A stretch of 64,000 bases of DNA, from positions 496,001 through 560,000 of the forward strand of contig CAVPOQ010000004.1 in NCBI GenBank assembly GCA_963707145.1, read 5' to 3'. Positions 59,833 through 64,000 of the stretch are shown here, piece after piece. Made by a program: the position numbers and the translations under genes. The DNA is from RPQJ01 sp963707145 (GTDB lineage: Bacteria; Pseudomonadota; Gammaproteobacteria; Steroidobacterales; Steroidobacteraceae). A model generated the notes under the pieces. That model made no database searches, was not told the origin of the DNA, and saw only the letters and a program-made list of their open reading frames with translations. The first letter of the stretch is position 1; every line of letters begins with the position of its first letter.

Positions 59833-60773
59833 GTGCAGGGCCGCCGACCGTGGCCGACGCGGTGCTGCTGGCCGGGCCGACCGGTGCGGGCAAGACCGCG
59901 CTGGCGCTCGAGCTGGCGGCGCGCTTCCCCGTCGAAATCGTCAGCGTGGACTCCGCGCAGGTCTACCGCGGCATGGACATCGGCACCTCGAAGGTCGCGC
60001 CCGCCGTCCGCGCCCGCGTTGTGCACCACCTCGTGGACGTTTGCGATCCCGCCGAGGCGTACTCCGCAGGGCGGTTCCGCCGCGATGCGCTGGCGCTGAT
60101 CGGCGAGATCCGCGCGCGCGCGCGGGTGCCGCTGCTGGTAGGCGGCACGATGCTGTACTTCCGCGCGCTCACCCGCGGCATCGCGCCGCTGCCGGAGGCT
60201 GATCCCTCGATCCGCGCCCGCCTCGAGGGGCGCGCCCGGATCGAGGGCTGGGCCGCCCTGCATGCCGAGCTCCAAGCCCGCGACCCCGAGGCGGCCGCCC
60301 GCATCCGCCCCGCCGACGGGCAGCGCATCCAGCGGGCGCTGGAGGTGATCGAGCTCACGGGCCGTCCGCTGTCACAGTTGCAGCACCTGGCCAGCCCGCC
60401 GCCGCTGAGGTTCGCGGCGTTCGCGATGCTCCCGGCCGACCGCGCGGGCCTCTACGCGACGCTCGATGCGCGCTTCCTGGAGATGATGGCTGCCGGGCTG
60501 CTCGAGGAGGTTCGCGCGCTGCGCGCGCGGGGCGACCTGCATCCGCAGCTGCCGAGCCTGCGATCTGTCGGATACCGACAGCTGTGGATGCACCTCGCCG
60601 GAGAGTGCAGTCTGGGGCGGGCAGTGGCCGAGGGCCAGCGTGCCACCCGCAACCTCGCCAAGCGCCAGTTGACCTGGATCCGCTCGGAACCGGACTGGCG
60701 GCCGGTCGCGGGGCCTGGCGAGGCGGAACTCGCGCCGATCGTGCAGGTCATTGAAGGAATGTCCGGCCCCTGA
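59829..60773 (+). CDS. miaA: tRNA dimethylallyltransferase
   Basis: Adds the dimethylallyl group to A37 of UNN-reading tRNAs. The 314-residue protein has L-L-A-G-P-T-G-A-G-K-T-A (P-loop), V-S-V-D-S-A-Q-V-Y-R-G-M-D, V-G-G-T-M-L-Y-F and S-V-G-Y-R-Q-L-W. ATGA overlap with mutL; hfq follows after 122 bases. Confidence 0.96.
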   Translation: MSAGPPTVADAVLLAGPTGAGKTALALELAARFPVEIVSVDSAQVYRGMDIGTSKVAPAVRARVVHHLVDVCDPAEAYSAGRFRRDALALIGEIRARARVPLLVGGTMLYFRALTRGIAPLPEADPSIRARLEGRARIEGWAALHAELQARDPEAAARIRPADGQRIQRALEVIELTGRPLSQLQHLASPPPLRFAAFAMLPADRAGLYATLDARFLEMMAAGLLEEVRALRARGDLHPQLPSLRSVGYRQLWMHLAGECSLGRAVAEGQRATRNLAKRQLTWIRSEPDWRPVAGPGEAELAPIVQVIEGMSGP

Positions 60774-60895
60774 GCGGCGCATGCCGTGTGGTAGGATTAA
60801 TCTCGTTCTTGTCCGTCGAGGCGACGGGCGTCACGGCGGTTTCAGGGAAGATCGCGCGGCAGGAACGGCACCGTCGAATAACAAGGAGACCGATC

Positions 60896-61153
60896 ATGGC
60901 CAAGGGCCAGTCCCTGCAAGATCCCTTCCTCAATGCGCTGCGCAAAGAGCGCATTCCGGTTTCAATCTACCTGGTCAATGGCATCAAGCTGCAGGGCCAG
61001 ATCGATTCCTTCGACCAGTTCGTCGTGCTGCTGCGCAACAGCGTGAGCCAGATGGTCTACAAGCACGCGATCTCCACGGTCGTCCCGGCCCGCAACGTAC
61101 GCCTGCCGATGGGCGACGAGGACCCGCCGGTCGACGAGCCCCCGGCCGAATGA
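60896..61153 (+). CDS. hfq: RNA chaperone Hfq
   Basis: Sm-like hexameric RNA chaperone for small regulatory RNAs. The 85-residue protein has Q-S-L-Q-D-P-F-L-N (Sm1 start), V-S-I-Y-L-V-N-G-I-K-L-Q-G and Y-K-H-A-I-S-T-V-V-P (Sm2). The acidic C-tail is short. An AAGGAG site lies a few bases upstream. A TAGGAT-like -10 at 60792 in the 122-base gap after miaA may drive extra hfq transcription, as known in E. coli. Confidence 0.97.
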   Translation: MAKGQSLQDPFLNALRKERIPVSIYLVNGIKLQGQIDSFDQFVVLLRNSVSQMVYKHAISTVVPARNVRLPMGDEDPPVDEPPAE

Positions 61154-61186
61154 CCCGGGACGACGGCAGGGCGGAGTCCCCAGCAC

Positions 61187-62530
61187 TTGTTCGACCGGCC
61201 GGGTAGCGGCGAAAAGGCGGTCCTCGTCTGCGTCGGCCTGGGCCGGGCACCCGAGCCGGACCGCGTCGAGGAGTTCACCGCACTGGCCCGCTCCGCGGGC
61301 GCCCAGGTGCTCGAAGTGATGCAGCTCACCCGCAAGGTGGCCGAGCCGCGCTACTTCCTCGGCACGGGCAAGGTGCAGGAGCTGCGCGAGCGCATCGAGG
61401 CGCTCGGCGCCGACCTCGCGCTGGTCGACCACGCGCTCACCCCCGGCCAGGAGCGCAATCTCGAGAAGGAACTCAGCTGCCGCGTGCTCGACCGCAGCGG
61501 CCTGATCCTCGACATCTTCGCGCAGCGCGCCCGCAGCTTCGAAGGCAAGCTGCAGGTCGAGCTCGCCCAGCTCCAGCACATGTCCACCCGGCTGGTGCGC
61601 GGGTGGACGCACCTCGAGCGGCAGAAGGGCGGCATCGGCCTGCGTGGCCCTGGCGAGACCCAGCTCGAGACCGACCGCCGCCTGATCGCGCGGCGCATCA
61701 AGACGCTGAACGACCGGCTCGACAAGGTGCTCGTGCAGCGCGCGACGACGCGCCGCGAGCGCAAGCGCGGGTCGGTGCCGACCGTCGCCCTGGTGGGTTA
61801 CACCAACGCCGGCAAGTCCACGCTGTTCAACCGGCTCACTACCGCGAATGCCTACGCCGCGGACCAGCTGTTCGCGACCCTGGATCCGACCGTGCGGCGC
61901 CTGCACCTCGCGCCGGGGCTCGAAGTCGCGCTGGCCGACACGGTCGGTTTCGTCCGCGACCTCCCGCACGAGCTCGTGGTGGCTTTCCGCTCGACGCTGC
62001 AGGAAGCGCGCGAGGCCGACTTGCTGCTGCACGTGATCGACGCGTCCGACCCGGAGCGCCTCGCGCGGATCGCGCAGGTGAACGAGGTGCTCGAGTCGGT
62101 GGGCGCGCAGGCGCTCCCGCAGATCGCCGTCTACAACAAGATCGATCGCACGGGCGAGGCGCCGCGCGTTGAGCCCGACGCCGAGGGCCGCGCGGACCGG
62201 CTGTGGCTGTCGGCGCAATCCGGCGCAGGCGTCGACCTGCTGCTCGCCGCGCTGCATGCGCGCCTCGGCGCCGACCTGCATCACTGCCTGCTGCGTCTGC
62301 CGGCCGGCGAGGGCCGTGCGCGCGCGCGGCTGCACGCCGCAGGCGCGGTGCTGCGCCAGCGCCCGCTCGAGGACGGCGGCGTCGAGCTCGAGGTCAGCCT
62401 GCGGCGCCGCGAGCTCGAGCGAATCTGTCGCGAGGCGGGCATCGAACTGCCCGTCACACCACCGCCTTGTGCCGGAGACGAGCCGTTCATAGAATGTACG
62501 GTCCGCACTGGCGCGGGTGTCCCGGTCTGA
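61187..62530 (+). CDS. hflX: HflX ribosome-rescue GTPase
   Basis: GTPase that splits stalled ribosomes in stress. The 447-residue protein starts at TTG 61187 (L-F-D-R-P-G-S-G-E-K-A-V-L-V). HflX N-domain residues include Y-F-L-G-T-G-K-V-Q-E-L. G1 is G-Y-T-N-A-G-K-S-T-L-F, switch 2 is D-T-V-G-F-V-R-D-L-P, and G4 is Y-N-K-I-D. ATP-site L-E-R-Q-K-G-G-I-G-L-R-G-P-G-E-T-Q-L-E is also present. Confidence 0.96.
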   Translation: MFDRPGSGEKAVLVCVGLGRAPEPDRVEEFTALARSAGAQVLEVMQLTRKVAEPRYFLGTGKVQELRERIEALGADLALVDHALTPGQERNLEKELSCRVLDRSGLILDIFAQRARSFEGKLQVELAQLQHMSTRLVRGWTHLERQKGGIGLRGPGETQLETDRRLIARRIKTLNDRLDKVLVQRATTRRERKRGSVPTVALVGYTNAGKSTLFNRLTTANAYAADQLFATLDPTVRRLHLAPGLEVALADTVGFVRDLPHELVVAFRSTLQEAREADLLLHVIDASDPERLARIAQVNEVLESVGAQALPQIAVYNKIDRTGEAPRVEPDAEGRADRLWLSAQSGAGVDLLLAALHARLGADLHHCLLRLPAGEGRARARLHAAGAVLRQRPLEDGGVELEVSLRRRELERICREAGIELPVTPPPCAGDEPFIECTVRTGAGVPV

Positions 62531-62602
62531 CGACCCGCGACGCGCCGCGGAACCGGCCACCGCCACCCAACCGACGCAATACACTCCGGAGCAACCCACC
62601 CG

Positions 62603-63751
62603 ATGGCCTGGAACGACCCGGGCAGGAACCGCAGTCCCTGGGGCAACCGCCCCGACCGTGGGGCCGCGGACCTCGACGAGGCCCTGCGCAATCTGCAACG
62701 ACGACTCACCGGACTGTTCGGCGGCGCTGGGGGCACTGGCGGCGACGGCGGCCAGGCCGGTGCCGGGATGCGCGGCTTCGGCGCCGGGACCGTCGTGCTG
62801 GTCCTGCTCGCGATCTGGGCGGCCACCGGGCTCTACAAGGTCGACGCGGCGGAGCGGGCCGTGGTGACGCGCTTCGGCAAGTACGTGGGCACGACCGAGC
62901 CGGGCCTGCGCTGGCACATGCCGTGGCCGATCGAGACGCGGCAGATCATCAACATCGAGAGCATCGAGGGCTTCAGCGACCAGACGCGCATGCTGACCTC
63001 CGACGAGAACCTCGTGGACATCAACATCGCCGTGCAGTACCGGCGCGCCGAGGCGAGGCCGTTCGCCTTCAACGTGCGTGAGCCGGAGAGCAACGCTCGG
63101 CGAGGTCAGCGAGAGCGCCATCCGCGAGATCGTCGGCCGCAGCACGCCTCGACTTCGTGCTCGAGGAGGGTCGCCAGGAAATCGCGGCCCTCACGAAGGA
63201 ACTGATCCAGCGCACGCTCGACTCGTACCAGACGGGCATCGAGGTGACCTCGGTGAACCTGCAGGGCGTGGCCGTGCCGGAGCAGGTCTCGAGCGCGCAG
63301 CGCGACGCAATCAAGGCGCGCGAGGACAAGGAGCGGCTCGGCCCTCGAGGCGCAGGCCTACTCGAACGACATCCTGCCGAAGGCGAAGGGGTCGGCGGCG
63401 CGCCAGATGGAGGACTCCCAGGCGTACAAGGCCCGCATCGTCGCGGACGCGGAGGGTGAGGCCGAGCGCTTCCTGAAGCTGCTGCAGGCCTACGAGCGCG
63501 CCCCTGGGGTGACGCGCCAGCGCCTCTACTTCGAGACCATCGAGGAAGTGCTCGGCAACACCAACAAGGTGCTGGTGGACACCAAGGGCACGGGCAGCAT
63601 GATTTACCTGCCGCTCGACAAGCTGACCGAGCGGCGCCTGCAGACGCTGACGCTGGACGAGCAGCGGCAGTCTGCGGAGGCGCGCGCGCCGGCGGAGCCG
63701 GTCGAAACCGACCAGGCGGCGGACGCACGCCGCGAGCGGGGGGCCCGCTGA
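62603..63751 (+). CDS. hflK: HflK protease modulator, three frameshifts
   Basis: SPFH membrane protein forming with HflC the cage that controls FtsH. The N-terminus M-A-W-N-D-P-G-R-N-R-S-P-W-G-N is standard, then one transmembrane helix near residue 65 and the SPFH/band 7 domain. Surplus bases at about 63092 (E-S|T-L-G-E-V), 63147 (S-T|L-D-F-V-L-E-E-G) and 63340 (E-R-L|A-L-E-A-Q-A) each break the frame. Removing all three gives an uninterrupted 381-residue HflK ending at TGA 63749-63751. Three insertions within 250 bases of a normal gene point to poor sequence quality locally. Confidence 0.93.
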
Positions 63752-64000
63752 TGAGTAACCGCAGCTACCTCGCCGTGATCCTGCTGGGCTTCCTGGCCCT
63801 GGTGCTGTCGATGGCGGCGTTCACCGTGCGCGAGACCGACCTCGCGATCAAGTTCCGCTTCGGCGAGATCGTGCGCGCGGACTACCAGCCCGGCCTGCAC
63901 TTCATGATGCCGCTGGTGAACAACGTGCGGAAGTTCGACCGGCGCATCCTCACCGAGGATTACCCGGCGGAGCAGTTCCTGACCAGCGAAGGCAAGATCC
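63751..64000 (+). CDS. hflC: HflC protease modulator, truncated by the window edge
   Basis: Partner of HflK in the FtsH-regulating complex. ATG 63751 shares its A with the hflK stop (TGATG). The 83 visible residues include the signal-anchor (S-Y-L-A-V-I-L-L-G-F-L-A-L-V-L) and the SPFH start: E-T-D-L-A-I-K-F-R-F-G-E-I, then P-G-L-H-F-M-M-P-L-V. The rest lies beyond the window. Confidence 0.95.
   Translation, partial: MSNRSYLAVILLGFLALVLSMAAFTVRETDLAIKFRFGEIVRADYQPGLHFMMPLVNNVRKFDRRILTEDYPAEQFLTSEGKI

Noticed and set aside
1..64000. CRISPR arrays, rRNA genes, transposases and phage genes
   Set aside because: Looked for on both strands; no regularly spaced repeats, rRNA segments, transposase or integrase motifs were seen.

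Overview
The window is chromosomal DNA of very high GC (about 70 % by eye) from a gammaproteobacterium, probably a poorly studied or metagenome-assembled lineage (Steroidobacter/Nevskia/Xanthomonas-like orders are my guess, not a demonstrated assignment). The support is gene order. The run queG / nnrD-tsaE-amiC-mutL-miaA-hfq-hflX-hflK-hflC (53501-64000), pepA-holC-valS divergent from lptF-lptG (24629-31944), pcnB-folK-panB-panC (49174-53504) and purN-purM divergent from DUF2066-CDP-alcohol transferase-hda (6142-10129) are all gammaproteobacterial arrangements.

Left part (1-19288): a HEAT-repeat serine/threonine kinase coupled to a PilT/PilU-type ATPase, then mostly housekeeping genes: mrp, dcd, purine synthesis, two CDP-alcohol phosphatidyltransferases, hda, wrbA, acylphosphatase, a lytic transglycosylase, proS, a type-4/5-like uracil-DNA glycosylase, rimI, prfC and a UMF1-type transporter. 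A pair of large palindromic repeats lies at 19289-19557.

Middle part (19563-44162): MtfA peptidase and an acyl-CoA-binding protein follow a valS-moxR-DUF58-tgpA series read leftward. Next come pepA/holC and lptFG, an RDD protein, an SbtA-like bicarbonate transporter with a PII-like partner, a cytochrome b561/cytochrome c pair, an M20 peptidase and an NRAMP-related transporter. A compact catabolic-looking operon (FAD monooxygenase, Asp/Glu-racemase-like enzyme, aldehyde dehydrogenase, with a divergent MFS transporter) and an unusual ferredoxin complete it.

Accessory segment (about 44163-49011): a PEP-CTERM secreted trypsin-like protease, a small conserved-looking protein, a membrane-anchored TIR-domain protein, a decayed VPLPA-CTERM exoprotein gene, and about 1 kb of lower-GC DNA with no recognisable gene. 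It ends at the 3' end of a tRNA-Glu(CTC) gene. This is the most likely place for acquired functions, although no integrase is seen.

Right part (49174-64000): pcnB, folK, a deoxynucleoside kinase, panBC, queG and the amiC-mutL-miaA-hfq-hflXKC superoperon, running off the right edge inside hflC.

Cross-cutting caution: at least ten single-base indels break otherwise intact genes (purN, a DUF2069 gene, a DUF4398 lipoprotein, valS, an M20 peptidase, an MFS transporter, panB, and hflK three times). In every case the restored frame ends at a sensible stop, often in a 4-base overlap with the next gene. Most are probably sequencing or assembly errors rather than true pseudogenes. I give corrected gene ends and state the indel position in each entry.
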